DNA from: Lachnospiraceae bacterium
GTDB lineage: Bacteria; Bacillota; Clostridia; Lachnospirales; Lachnospiraceae
Direction of reading: 5' to 3'
Assembly (NCBI GenBank): GCA_021202635.1
Contig: JAJQCQ010000041.1
Span: 1-48,950, forward strand
DNA: 48,950 nt
Under the pieces are notes generated by a model. The model was given only the letters and a program-made list of their open reading frames with translations, was not told the origin of the DNA and made no database searches. Each line of letters begins with the position of its first letter. Position 1 is the stretch's first letter. Positions 36,531 through 44,852 of this stretch are shown here, one piece after another. Made by a program: the position numbers and the translations under genes.

Positions 36531-38435
36531 ATGATTATTACACTAAAGGATGGTTCAACCAGAGAATACGCGCAGCCGATGGCGGTCATTGATATCGCGA
36601 AGGACATCAGCGAAGGCCTGGCACGGGTGGCGACGGTTGCCCAGATCAATGGCGAGGAGGCAGATCTGCGCACGGTCGTGGATGCAGACTGCGAGCTGAA
36701 TATTCTGACCTTTGACAGCCCGGAGGGCGCCGCTGCGTTCCGCCACACGACCTCGCATATCATGGCGCAGGCGATCAAGCGTCTGTATCCGGATGTGAAG
36801 CTGGCGATCGGCCCGTCGATTGCGGATGGCTTTTATTATGACATTGACAGCGAAAACCCGATCACGCCGGAGGATCTGGAGAAGATCGAGGCGGAGATGA
36901 AGAAAATCGTGAAGGAAGGCTTGCCGCTTACCCGCTTTACGAAGCCGAGAGAAGAGGCCATCGCTTACTTTAAAGAGAAAAATGAACCGTATAAGGTGGA
37001 ACTGATCGAGGATCTGCCGGAAGACGCGGAAATCAGCTTTTACCAGCAGGGAGAGTTTGTTGACCTGTGCGCAGGCCCGCATCTGATGAGCACGAAGCCA
37101 GTGAAGGCGTTCAAGCTGACCAGCATTGCCGGTGCGTACTGGAGAGGCTCGGAGAAGAACAAAATGCTGACCCGTATCTATGGCACAGCATTTACCAAAA
37201 AGGCAGACCTGGATGAGCACCTGGCTCGTATTGAAGAAGCGAAGAAGCGCGACCACAGAAAGCTCGGCAAGCAGCTTGGTCTGTTCATGATGGCGGATGA
37301 GGGTCCGGGCTTCCCGTTCTTCCTGCCAAATGGCATGATTCTGAAAAATACGCTCCTGGATTACTGGAGAGAGATTCACACCAGGGCGGGCTATGTCGAG
37401 ATTTCGACGCCGATTATCCTGAATCGTCAGCTCTGGGAGACCTCCGGTCACTGGGATCATTATAAGGAAAACATGTATACGACGGTCATCGACGACGAAG
37501 ATTACGCGATTAAGCCGATGAACTGCCCGGGCGGTGTGCTTGTGTACAAGTCAGAGCCGCGCTCCTACCGCGACCTGCCGCTGCGCATGGGCGAGCTGGG
37601 CATCGTACACCGCCATGAGAAATCCGGCCAGCTGCACGGCCTGATGCGTGTGCGCTGCTTTACGCAGGACGATGCGCATATCTTTATGACCCCGGAGCAG
37701 ATCCGCGGCGAGATCAAGGGCGTGGTAAATCTGATTGATGAGGTATATCAGCTTTTCGGATTTAAGTATCATGTGGAGCTCTCGACCCGTCCGGAAAATT
37801 CCATGGGCAGCGACGAGGACTGGGAGATGGCGACCGACGGTCTGCGGGGCGCGCTCGATGAGCTGGGGCTGGACTATGTGGTCAACGAGGGCGACGGTGC
37901 GTTCTATGGCCCGAAGATTGACTTCCATCTGGAGGACTCCATCGGCAGAACCTGGCAGTGCGGCACCATTCAGCTCGACTTCCAGCTGCCGCAGCGCTTT
38001 GAGTGCGAGTATATCGGCGCGGACGGCGAGAAGCATCGCCCGATCATGATTCACCGTGTGGCGTTCGGCTCCATCGAGCGTTTCATCGGTATCCTGATCG
38101 AGCATTTTGCAGGCGCGTTCCCGACCTGGCTCTCTCCGGAGCAGGTGCGCATCCTGCCGATTTCCGACAAGTATATCGATTATGCGGATAAGGTGAAAGC
38201 GGCACTCCGTGAGGAGGGGATCCGGGCGAACGTCGATACCCGTGCGGAGAAGATCGGCTACAAGATCCGTGAGGCACAGATCGCGAAGACTCCGTATATG
38301 CTCGTAGTCGGCGCAAAAGAAGAGGAAGAGGGACTTGTGTCCGTCAGAAGCCGCTCCGAGGGCGACAAAGGCCAGAGCAGCCTCGCTGATTTCACGGCAG
38401 CGATCAAAGAAGAGATTGCGACGCGGGCGAGATAA
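36531..38435 (+). CDS. thrS: Threonyl-tRNA synthetase
   Basis: This 634-residue enzyme charges tRNA-Thr. It contains the N-terminal TGS domain (residues 1-60), the editing/second additional domain (FRHTTSHIMAQAIKRLYPDVKLAIGP, with the HxxxH zinc-type motif), and the class II core. Visible core motifs are MILKNTLLDYWREIHTRAGYVEISTPII, KPMNCPGGVLVYKSEPRSYRDLPLRMGELGIVHRHEKSG and GTIQLDFQLPQRF. The anticodon domain includes PEQVRILPISDKYIDYADKV. Length is typical. AGGAGG precedes ATG 36531. Control by the upstream threonine T-box is clear. A terminator-like hairpin follows at 38461. Confidence 0.97.
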   Translation: MIITLKDGSTREYAQPMAVIDIAKDISEGLARVATVAQINGEEADLRTVVDADCELNILTFDSPEGAAAFRHTTSHIMAQAIKRLYPDVKLAIGPSIADGFYYDIDSENPITPEDLEKIEAEMKKIVKEGLPLTRFTKPREEAIAYFKEKNEPYKVELIEDLPEDAEISFYQQGEFVDLCAGPHLMSTKPVKAFKLTSIAGAYWRGSEKNKMLTRIYGTAFTKKADLDEHLARIEEAKKRDHRKLGKQLGLFMMADEGPGFPFFLPNGMILKNTLLDYWREIHTRAGYVEISTPIILNRQLWETSGHWDHYKENMYTTVIDDEDYAIKPMNCPGGVLVYKSEPRSYRDLPLRMGELGIVHRHEKSGQLHGLMRVRCFTQDDAHIFMTPEQIRGEIKGVVNLIDEVYQLFGFKYHVELSTRPENSMGSDEDWEMATDGLRGALDELGLDYVVNEGDGAFYGPKIDFHLEDSIGRTWQCGTIQLDFQLPQRFECEYIGADGEKHRPIMIHRVAFGSIERFIGILIEHFAGAFPTWLSPEQVRILPISDKYIDYADKVKAALREEGIRANVDTRAEKIGYKIREAQIAKTPYMLVVGAKEEEEGLVSVRSRSEGDKGQSSLADFTAAIKEEIATRAR

Positions 38436-38460
38436 AAGAAAGAAAATTTACACTGGTGAT

Positions 38461-38504
38461 CCAGGACATGCCGGACATATGACGCTCGGGATGCCCTGGA
38501 TTTT
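38461..38504 (+). terminator. thrS terminator, left copy of a repeated arm
   Basis: CCAGG (38461-38465) and flanking bases pair imperfectly with CGGGATGCCCTGG (38487-38499), followed by ATTTT. The same 13-base arm stands at 40429-40441 after the next two genes. Confidence 0.6.
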
Positions 38505-38574
38505 AAGCAACGATTCAATCCAGGTTTTGGGAAAGACGGAACAGGTGTACTTGATTCGTATGGAGGAAATGCAG

Positions 38575-39675
38575 ATGCATTTGCAAAAGGATCAGTTAAG
38601 TAGAATTATTATAAACGGTTTTAAATCAATAAAAAAATGTGATATTACATTTGGAAATATTAATGTTTTTATCGGAAGTAATGGGGCTGGTAAATCGAAT
38701 TTTATTTCTTCTTTTTCTATGCTGCAAAATATTCTTGCAAAAAATTTGCAGGTGTCGGTGGCGAAAAAGGGAGTAAATTCTTTGCTATATAACGGAAGAA
38801 AAGTGACTGAGAAAATAGGCTTTGAGGTATTTTTTGGAAATAATTCTTATGGATTTGAATTGGTTCCTACGGACGATAATCGATTAATTTTTCAAAAAGA
38901 ATATTTTGGATACCATGGAAATTGGGAGAATGAGAGCATTGTTGCTCAGGGTAACAGCGAATCTATGTGGGAAAATGGTGTTCAAAATCAGATAGATTCC
39001 TATGTTGTGCCTATTTTAAAAAAACAGATGTGGAGGGTTTATCATTTCCATGATACTGGAAACAGCGCCAGAGTAAAACAAGAGCATAATGTTTCAAATA
39101 ATCAGGCACTCTTGTTTGATGCAGCCAATCTTGCAGCTTTCCTTTATCGATTGAAAAAAAACCATACTGCGAATTATGAAGAGATTATACGCACTGTTCA
39201 ATTGATTGCACCTTATTTTTCTGATTTTGTGCTGGAACCACAGGAAGAAAATCAGGAACTTATTATTTTAAAATGGAAACAAAAGGGGTGCGAAGACGTT
39301 TTTAACGCATCTCAGCTATCAGATGGAACGCTGCGTTTTATCTGCCTTGCTGTTTTATTATTGCAACCACATGAACTACAGCCTGCAACGATTATTATTG
39401 ACGAGCCGGAACTGGGCCTTCATCCATATGCGATTACTGTTTTTGCAGAGATGGCAAAACAAATCGCAGAAGAGAAGCAGCTTATCATTTCAACACAATC
39501 TGTGGAACTGTTAAATGAATTTGCGGCAGAGGATGTGATCGTTGTTGACCGGGGAAGAGAAGGCTCAGAATTTAAACGCCTCGATGCCAGAGAATTGGGA
39601 ATCTGGCTGGAAGAAGATTATTCTTTGGGTGACTTATGGAAAAAGAACATTCTGGGGGGCAGGCTTTCAAGATGA
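38575..39675 (+). CDS. AAA/SMC-like ATPase (AAA_21, OLD-type), putative defence ATPase
   Basis: The 366-residue protein is an ABC/SMC-type ATPase of the AAA_21 group. It has IIINGFKSIKKCDITFGNINVFIGSNGAGKSNFISSF with Walker A, a signature-like ASQLSDGTLRFICLAVLLLQ, Walker B TIIIDEPELGLHP and a His-loop-like LIISTQSVELLNEF. Such ATPases pair with TOPRIM-type nucleases in OLD, Gabija and PARIS-like defence systems. The start is ATG 38575, after GGAGG at eight bases; the long frame from 38335 lies inside thrS. It overlaps the DUF4276 gene by four bases (ATGA). The gene is clearly richer in A+T than its neighbours, a sign of transfer. Confidence 0.88.
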   Translation: MHLQKDQLSRIIINGFKSIKKCDITFGNINVFIGSNGAGKSNFISSFSMLQNILAKNLQVSVAKKGVNSLLYNGRKVTEKIGFEVFFGNNSYGFELVPTDDNRLIFQKEYFGYHGNWENESIVAQGNSESMWENGVQNQIDSYVVPILKKQMWRVYHFHDTGNSARVKQEHNVSNNQALLFDAANLAAFLYRLKKNHTANYEEIIRTVQLIAPYFSDFVLEPQEENQELIILKWKQKGCEDVFNASQLSDGTLRFICLAVLLLQPHELQPATIIIDEPELGLHPYAITVFAEMAKQIAEEKQLIISTQSVELLNEFAAEDVIVVDRGREGSEFKRLDARELGIWLEEDYSLGDLWKKNILGGRLSR

Positions 39676-40319
39676 AGAATGTATATATTTATTGTGAGGG
39701 ACCTACAGAGGAATCTTTTGTTAACGAATTATTGTATCCGTACTTTTTTAATCTGGGTATTTATGTTTTTCCGATTGTTTGTACATCAAAGCGTACATCT
39801 GAAATAAAACTCAGAGGAGGAGTCAGTACTTTCGGGAAAATTAGAAAAGAACTTACGATGCTTTGCAAGAGTCATCCTCATGAGTATGTGACAACTATGT
39901 TTGATTACTATGCGATGCCGGCGGAAACGCCAGAAATCAGATTTCAAGACGCAGATATATTTAACCGGACAGATCATATTGAAGAGGTTATTGAAAAAGA
40001 AATGGCCTTGCCCAATTTAAAATTTCATTTTATGCTGCACGAATTTGAAGGGATTCTGTTTTCCAGGCCGGAGTCATTTCTGATGATTGCCGATGAGCGT
40101 ACAGTTGATGCTATTCGAAAAATTCGCGATGCTTTTTCAACCCCGGAGCATATTAACAATTCTTATGAAACTGCCCCCTCAAGGCGGTTAGGCCAGATCA
40201 TTCCAGGGTACGCAAAAATCAGGTATGGTACAATTTTGGCAAAAGATATGGGAATTGATGTGATAATGGAGCAATGTCCTCATTTTAGAAAATGGATTAG
40301 AGAAATTGCTGCATTATGA
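39672..40319 (+). CDS. DUF4276 (TOPRIM-like) partner protein
   Basis: The 215-residue protein matches DUF4276 along its length. It opens NVYIYCEGPTEESFVNELLYPYF, where the Glu of EGxTE is the TOPRIM-like catalytic position, then GGVSTFGKIRKELTML, YVTTMFDYYAMP with the acidic pair, and FMLHEFEGILFSRPESF. Members of the family are found next to AAA_21 ATPases and are thought to be nucleases. Start ATG 39672 is used; it shares ATGA with the ATPase stop, and GGGGGGCAGG lies upstream. The open frame from 39636 is inside the ATPase gene. Together the two genes form a compact cassette with no other genes. Confidence 0.88.
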   Translation: MKNVYIYCEGPTEESFVNELLYPYFFNLGIYVFPIVCTSKRTSEIKLRGGVSTFGKIRKELTMLCKSHPHEYVTTMFDYYAMPAETPEIRFQDADIFNRTDHIEEVIEKEMALPNLKFHFMLHEFEGILFSRPESFLMIADERTVDAIRKIRDAFSTPEHINNSYETAPSRRLGQIIPGYAKIRYGTILAKDMGIDVIMEQCPHFRKWIREIAAL

Positions 40320-40401
40320 TTCCTTTTCAATCTTGCGAAGCAGCAAGCCAGGTATCGTGTTCGCATCGGGGTATTTGTTTGATTCGTCACGATATCAGAA
40401 A

Positions 40402-40447
40402 CCAGAGCACTTTGGTTGAACTATCATCCGGGATGCCCTGGTTTTTT
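40402..40447 (+). terminator. Terminator of the ATPase/DUF4276 cassette, right copy of a repeated arm
   Basis: CCAGAGCA (40402-40409) pairs with TGCCCTGG (40434-40441) with one mismatch, then six Ts. The 3' arm and the bases before it, CGGGATGCCCTGG (40429-40441), equal those of the thrS terminator at 38487-38499. Confidence 0.75.
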
Positions 40448-40453
40448 CATCCA

Positions 40454-40628
40454 ATAGGAAAGTTCTCCGAACTTCCCTATCGGACAAAAACCCTCCGGGG
40501 GCGCTGAACGTCCAGTGGACGTTTGTTTAGCGCCGACCGAAGCGGAGCGTAGAGCACATGCCGCGCTAGAGGAAATTGTCTGCTAGCGCAGACGCGCGGC
40601 AACGCGAGAATCCCGCAAAGCGGGATTC
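40454..40628. repeat. Run of four hairpins, structured intergenic element
   Basis: Four strong hairpins follow one another. (1) ATAGG..AAGTTC (40454-40465) with GAACTT..CCTAT (40469-40480). (2) GCGCT (40501-40505) with AGCGC at 40529-40533, enclosing AACGTCC/GGACGTT. (3) CCGCGC (40561-40566) with GCGCGG (40594-40599), enclosing GTCTGC/GCAGAC. (4) GAATCCCGC (40608-40616) with GCGGGATTC (40620-40628). No ORF covers it. It could be a repetitive palindromic element or a structured RNA. Confidence 0.6.
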
Positions 40629-40984
40629 TATTTCATGCGCACGGCCGCACAGGGAATATTTCTGACAGCAGCACTGTATCTGATTTGGGTGAAATTATCT
40701 GACAAACAGAGAGCAAAAGGGTAGACTAGAGGGCAAAAGGACAGGAAAATGACACGCAGGTATCACTTTACTCCGTTAAGTTGCAAAATAATCTGACAAA
40801 ATGACACCGAATCTGTAGTATGGATATTCCATTTCATGTTCAAAACGACTAAAATCAAACCATATAAAGCGTCAAATCTGTAGGAAATGCATATGCGAAA
40901 TGGCAAGTCGGACATGTGTACTTTTTAGGGGTTGGTCGTTTTCGCAACTCATTTTCAAAAATTTCAGAAAAGGAGAATAGTATA
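40629..40984. other. Promoter region of the second sugar transporter
   Basis: No gene is seen. There are several TGACA-type hexamers (for example CTGACA near 40792) but no clear pair with a -10, and no perfect palindrome comparable with the LacI-type sites of the first transporter. Confidence 0.35.
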
Positions 40985-42595
40985 ATGAAAAAAATTTCCA
41001 GAAGAGATTTTCTGCGTGGTTCAGCTGCGGCAGCAGTCGGCACAATGGCATTCGGATCACTTGGAATGACCGCATCCGCCGAGGAGAAGGTACAGCTGAA
41101 GGGTCTGTTTATTTCCCATTCCCTGACCAAGAGTCTTGATGAGATGCTGTGGCTGCAGGAGATCGAGGAAGCGGCAGGTGTTGAGATCGAATGGGAGCAG
41201 ATTTATACGGATTGGGATCAGGTAAAATCCACCCGTTTTGCTTCCGGAGATATCCCGGATATTCTGATCAACGCGACCGCAGATTCTGACTATGCGACCT
41301 ATAATGGACTGTTCATGGAGCTGACCGATCTGATCGCGGAGTATGCGCCGAATATTACGGCGATGTTCGAGGAGCAGCCGGATACCAAGGTGCTGGCACA
41401 GACTTACGAAGGTGAGATTTATGCGACACCGAAATATCAGGGCAAGTGGCCGGATTCCAACACCGTTATGTTTATCAACCAGAACTGGCTGGATAATCTG
41501 GGACTGGAAGCACCGACGACTCTGACTGAACTGAAGGACGTCCTGATTGCATTCCGTGACAACGATGCAAATGGCAACGGCGACAGCACCGATGAGATTC
41601 CGCTTGATTTCAACTCCTGGTTTGGCGGCGCGTATTCTCTGACAAACCTGATTGGTTCCTGGGGAATCCAGCTGACCAACTGGGGTACTGACGGATATTT
41701 TGCAGAGGATGGCGAAGTGAAGAACTATGCGGTAGATGAGCGCTATAAGAACTTCATTAAATATCTCGCAGATCTGTATTCCGAAGGCCTGATCAATGTA
41801 GACGCGATCACAAACGACTATTCGATGTTCCAGTCTCTCTCCCGTGGTGATGAGAATGGCGACGCGATCGTAGGCTGCGTAATGGGCTGGGAAGAGACGG
41901 ATAAGTTTGGACCGACTCTGTATGAGCAGTATGTACCGGTAGGCCCGTTTGTTAATGATTACGATGTAGAAGCGGGTACCTATGAGCCACACTGGACCTA
42001 TGACTTCTCTGGCCTGAATATGAGCTCTAACCGTATCTGCATGAGCGCTGCCTGCTCGAATCCGGAAGCGGCGATGCAGTTCATGGATAAGTTTTATGAG
42101 GCAGAGGTATCTGTACAGGTACTCTTCGGTGGTATTTCCGATGGCTGCGTAGAGAAGACCGGCGACAACAGCTATAAGGTTCTGGATCCGCTGGATCCGG
42201 ATACGGATTCCGGTACATGGAAGTGGACGTCTACAATGGCAGACAATGGCCCAATGTATATCCGTGACGATACTGAAATCGAGATGGCACAGGATATGAC
42301 CTACGCGATTGAAGAGAGAGTCCAGTATGAGGATGCCATGGCTCTGGTAGACGACACCAACTATTATCCGCAGATGTTTATGAAGTACACGACAGAAGAC
42401 AACAACACAATGGCTCTGCTTCAGGCGAATGTAACGAATATTACAGATAATTACTGGGCGCTGTGGCTGACTGGTGAGTCAAATATTGACGATGACTGGG
42501 ATTCTTATGTAGAGTCTGTTTATGCAGCTGGTCTGACCGATATTCTTGCGATTCGTCAGGAAGCATTTGACAGATACCGCGGCGTATCCGAATAA
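40985..42595 (+). CDS. Large substrate-binding protein (LplA-type, CUT1) with Tat-type signal
   Basis: The 536-residue protein is the binding component of a complex-sugar importer of the LplA/YtcQ kind. The leader, KKISRRDFLRGSAAAAVGTMAFGSLGMTASAEE, has a twin-arginine motif and a signal peptidase I site but no lipobox, as in the first binding protein at 15561. The mature domain includes LWLQEIEEAAGVEIEWEQIYTDWDQVKSTRFASGDIPDILI, typical of the family's start, and a long C-terminal lobe ending FDRYRGVSE. GGAGAATAG precedes ATG 40985. Substrate unknown; LplA-type systems often take pectin- or xylan-derived oligosaccharides. A GC-rich terminator follows, before the permease genes. Confidence 0.9.
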   Translation: MKKISRRDFLRGSAAAAVGTMAFGSLGMTASAEEKVQLKGLFISHSLTKSLDEMLWLQEIEEAAGVEIEWEQIYTDWDQVKSTRFASGDIPDILINATADSDYATYNGLFMELTDLIAEYAPNITAMFEEQPDTKVLAQTYEGEIYATPKYQGKWPDSNTVMFINQNWLDNLGLEAPTTLTELKDVLIAFRDNDANGNGDSTDEIPLDFNSWFGGAYSLTNLIGSWGIQLTNWGTDGYFAEDGEVKNYAVDERYKNFIKYLADLYSEGLINVDAITNDYSMFQSLSRGDENGDAIVGCVMGWEETDKFGPTLYEQYVPVGPFVNDYDVEAGTYEPHWTYDFSGLNMSSNRICMSAACSNPEAAMQFMDKFYEAEVSVQVLFGGISDGCVEKTGDNSYKVLDPLDPDTDSGTWKWTSTMADNGPMYIRDDTEIEMAQDMTYAIEERVQYEDAMALVDDTNYYPQMFMKYTTEDNNTMALLQANVTNITDNYWALWLTGESNIDDDWDSYVESVYAAGLTDILAIRQEAFDRYRGVSE

Positions 42596-42647
42596 TCGGA
42601 GAAAAGAGTGATTGCATCCATACAATTGAATGCGGTTGACGTGTAGC

Positions 42648-42680
42648 GGGGCGCGGAGAATTCCGCGCCCCTTCTTTTCT
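42648..42680 (+). terminator. Internal terminator between binding protein and LplB-like permease genes
   Basis: GGGGCGCGGA (42648-42657) and TCCGCGCCCC (42662-42671) form a 10-base stem, followed by TTCTTTTCT. The arrangement repeats that of the first transporter. Confidence 0.85.
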
Positions 42681-42703
42681 ATGAAAATGAAGGAGGGAGA
42701 TTT

Positions 42704-43648
42704 ATGGCAAAAAGTAAGGAGCTGCAGGTGGTCAAAAAAAAGAGCATCGGCTGGCATATTCAACGGGAGTGGCAGCTTTACGTGATGCTGCTTCCGGCCG
42801 TGGCGTATATTTTCATCTTCTGCTATGTCCCGATGGCGGGGATTCAGCTCGCTTTTAAGGACTACAGCTACGCGACAGGGCTCTATGGCGGCAAATTTGT
42901 CGGATTCAAATATTTTATCCAGTATTTCACCAGCACAAACTTCTGGCCGACGCTGCGCAATACCTTCGTGACGTCCCTGGTGAGTATTGCACTCGGTTTT
43001 CCGGCGCCGATTATCCTGGCGCTGGTGATCAATCAGCTGCGCAACTCGAAGTGGAAGAAGGTCGTACAGACGACGGTGTATATTCCGTATTTTATTTCTA
43101 CCGTTGTACTGGTATCCATGCTGAATATTCTGCTGGCACAGTCAAACGGTGTCATCAGTAACGCTCTGAAAATGATTCACCTGGTTCCGCAGAATGTCAA
43201 CCTTCTGGGCAGCCAGAAATACTTTGTCTGGGTGTACGCGATTTCCGGCGTATGGCAGAGCATGGGCTGGAACAGCATCATTTACATTGCCGCGTTATCT
43301 TCGGTGGACGCGGAGCTCTATGACGCGGCGAAGATTGATGGCGCGAGCCGCTTCCAGACGGTGGTACATATCGAATTCCCGACGCTGATCCCGACGATTG
43401 TCATCCTGCTGATCATGAACATGGGCAATATCCTGAATGTCGGCTTTGACAAGATCTATCTGATGCAGAACAGCCTGAACCTCGGCGCCTCGCAGGTAAT
43501 TTCCACCTATGTCTATACCGTAGGTATCAAGTCGGCGCAGTTCAGCTTTGCGACGGCGGTAGGCCTGTTTACGAACGTGATCAACTTTATCTTCCTGATG
43601 GGTACGAATACCATCTCGAAGCGGCTGACCGGTTCCGGATTGCTGTAG
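42704..43648 (+). CDS. Sugar ABC transporter permease (LplB-like)
   Basis: The 314-residue permease has six membrane helices, beginning WQLYVMLLPAVAYIFIFCYVPMAGIQLAF and YFIQYF. The EAA loop, LYDAAKIDGASRFQTVVHIEFPTLIPTI, contacts the ATPase. LplB-type features are FVGFKYF and SGVWQSMGWNSIIYIAAL. Ribosome site AAGGAGGGAG. It is followed 13 bases later by the partner permease. The cargo is unknown; the ATPase is presumably shared with the other importer. Confidence 0.93.
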   Translation: MAKSKELQVVKKKSIGWHIQREWQLYVMLLPAVAYIFIFCYVPMAGIQLAFKDYSYATGLYGGKFVGFKYFIQYFTSTNFWPTLRNTFVTSLVSIALGFPAPIILALVINQLRNSKWKKVVQTTVYIPYFISTVVLVSMLNILLAQSNGVISNALKMIHLVPQNVNLLGSQKYFVWVYAISGVWQSMGWNSIIYIAALSSVDAELYDAAKIDGASRFQTVVHIEFPTLIPTIVILLIMNMGNILNVGFDKIYLMQNSLNLGASQVISTYVYTVGIKSAQFSFATAVGLFTNVINFIFLMGTNTISKRLTGSGLL

Positions 43649-43661
43649 GAGGTGCGAAGCA

Positions 43662-44573
43662 ATGGCAAAACAAAAAATGGCAGCTAATAAGATCAAAGAG
43701 CGAGGAAAGTCGGACCGGATTTTCAATGCCTGCGTGCTGTTGATCAGCATCGTGGTATTTCTGATCATCCTCTATCCGCTCTGGTTTGTCGTGATTGCGT
43801 CGATCAGTAATTCAGACCTCGTCAATCAGGGGAAGGTAGTTTTTCTGCCGAAGGATATCCGCTTCTATGGATTTAAGCAGATTCTGGAGGATTCCCGCAT
43901 ATGGACAGGCTATGCGAATACGATCCTTTATGTGGTAGTTGGTACGGCGCTGAACCTGGCGGTCACCATGCCGGCGGCTTATGCCCTCTCCCGGCCGGAC
44001 TTCCGGGCAAAGAACCCGATCATGATGTACTTTGTTTTCACCATGTACTTCTCTGGCGGCCTGGTTCCGCTGTATATGACAATCAGCAACCTTGGCCTGA
44101 TCAGCACCAGATGGATCCTGATCCTCATGGTTCTGGTCAACACCTACAACCTGATCATCGCCCGAACGTTTATTCAGAACTCCATTCCGAATGACCTGTA
44201 TGAGGCGGCGCAGCTCGACGGCTGCAATCATTTCCGCTACTTTGGACAGATCGTCATGCCGCTGTCCAAGGCAATCATCTCCGTGGAGCTTCTGTACTAC
44301 GCAGTGTACCACTGGAATGATTACTTTACTGCATTGATGTACAACTCCAATTCGGACTATGAGCCGCTGCAGATGGTACTGCGCCGGATCCTGCTGCTGA
44401 ATGAGGCATTCTCAAGCGGCAACGGCGGTGTGCAGGGCGGCTATGCCCAGTCCTCCGCAGATCAGGTGAAATACGCGGTAATCATCGTGTCCACCGTCCC
44501 GATCCTGTGTGTATACCCGTTTGTTCAGAAATACTTTGAGCAGGGCGTTATGGTAGGCGCGGTCAAGGGCTGA
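43662..44573 (+). CDS. Sugar ABC transporter permease (YtcP-like)
   Basis: The 303-residue partner permease has six helices (FNACVLLISIVVFLIILYPLWFVVIASIS first). Family markers are NTYNLIIARTFIQNSIPNDLYEAAQLDGCNHFRYFGQIVMPLSKA, which holds the EAA loop, and the C-terminus PFVQKYFEQGVMVGAVKG. GGAGGTG precedes the start. It completes the second importer, with no ATPase gene beside it. The following 280 bases separate it from the exporter pair. Confidence 0.93.
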   Translation: MAKQKMAANKIKERGKSDRIFNACVLLISIVVFLIILYPLWFVVIASISNSDLVNQGKVVFLPKDIRFYGFKQILEDSRIWTGYANTILYVVVGTALNLAVTMPAAYALSRPDFRAKNPIMMYFVFTMYFSGGLVPLYMTISNLGLISTRWILILMVLVNTYNLIIARTFIQNSIPNDLYEAAQLDGCNHFRYFGQIVMPLSKAIISVELLYYAVYHWNDYFTALMYNSNSDYEPLQMVLRRILLLNEAFSSGNGGVQGGYAQSSADQVKYAVIIVSTVPILCVYPFVQKYFEQGVMVGAVKG

Positions 44574-44852
44574 CAGATGGCTGCTGCACACATGCTGTAA
44601 GAGAGCGGCATGCAATGGTGTATACGCGGAACGATAAAGAATCATTGAAAAGATAAAACAGCGAAGACCCCTTTCAGATGGTATCTGTCTCCATATGGAA
44701 CAGGCGGGTACATATTAGAAAGGGGACTTTTGTATACGGACGCGCAGGGAATGGCTGCCTGCGCAGCCCCGCGTCTGGCGCAAAGGAAAACGACCTGCGT
44801 TGTTTCCTTTACGTATAGCAGCATGGGAAGCGGCGACAGGGGGGAAGAGACG
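44574..44852 (+). promoter_or_regulatory. Structured leader or terminator before the ABC exporter pair
   Basis: CCCCTTTC (44668-44675) pairs with GAAAGGGG (44718-44725), enclosing a small CAGAT/ATCTG hairpin, and is followed by TTTT at 44728-44731. It may end the importer transcript or attenuate the exporter genes. The frame open upstream of 44853 through this region has no ribosome site. Confidence 0.5.

Noticed and set aside
44730-44852. Longer N-terminus for the first ABC exporter
   Set aside because: It runs through a leader hairpin and lacks a ribosome site, while ATG 44853 has AGGGGGGAAGAG upstream.
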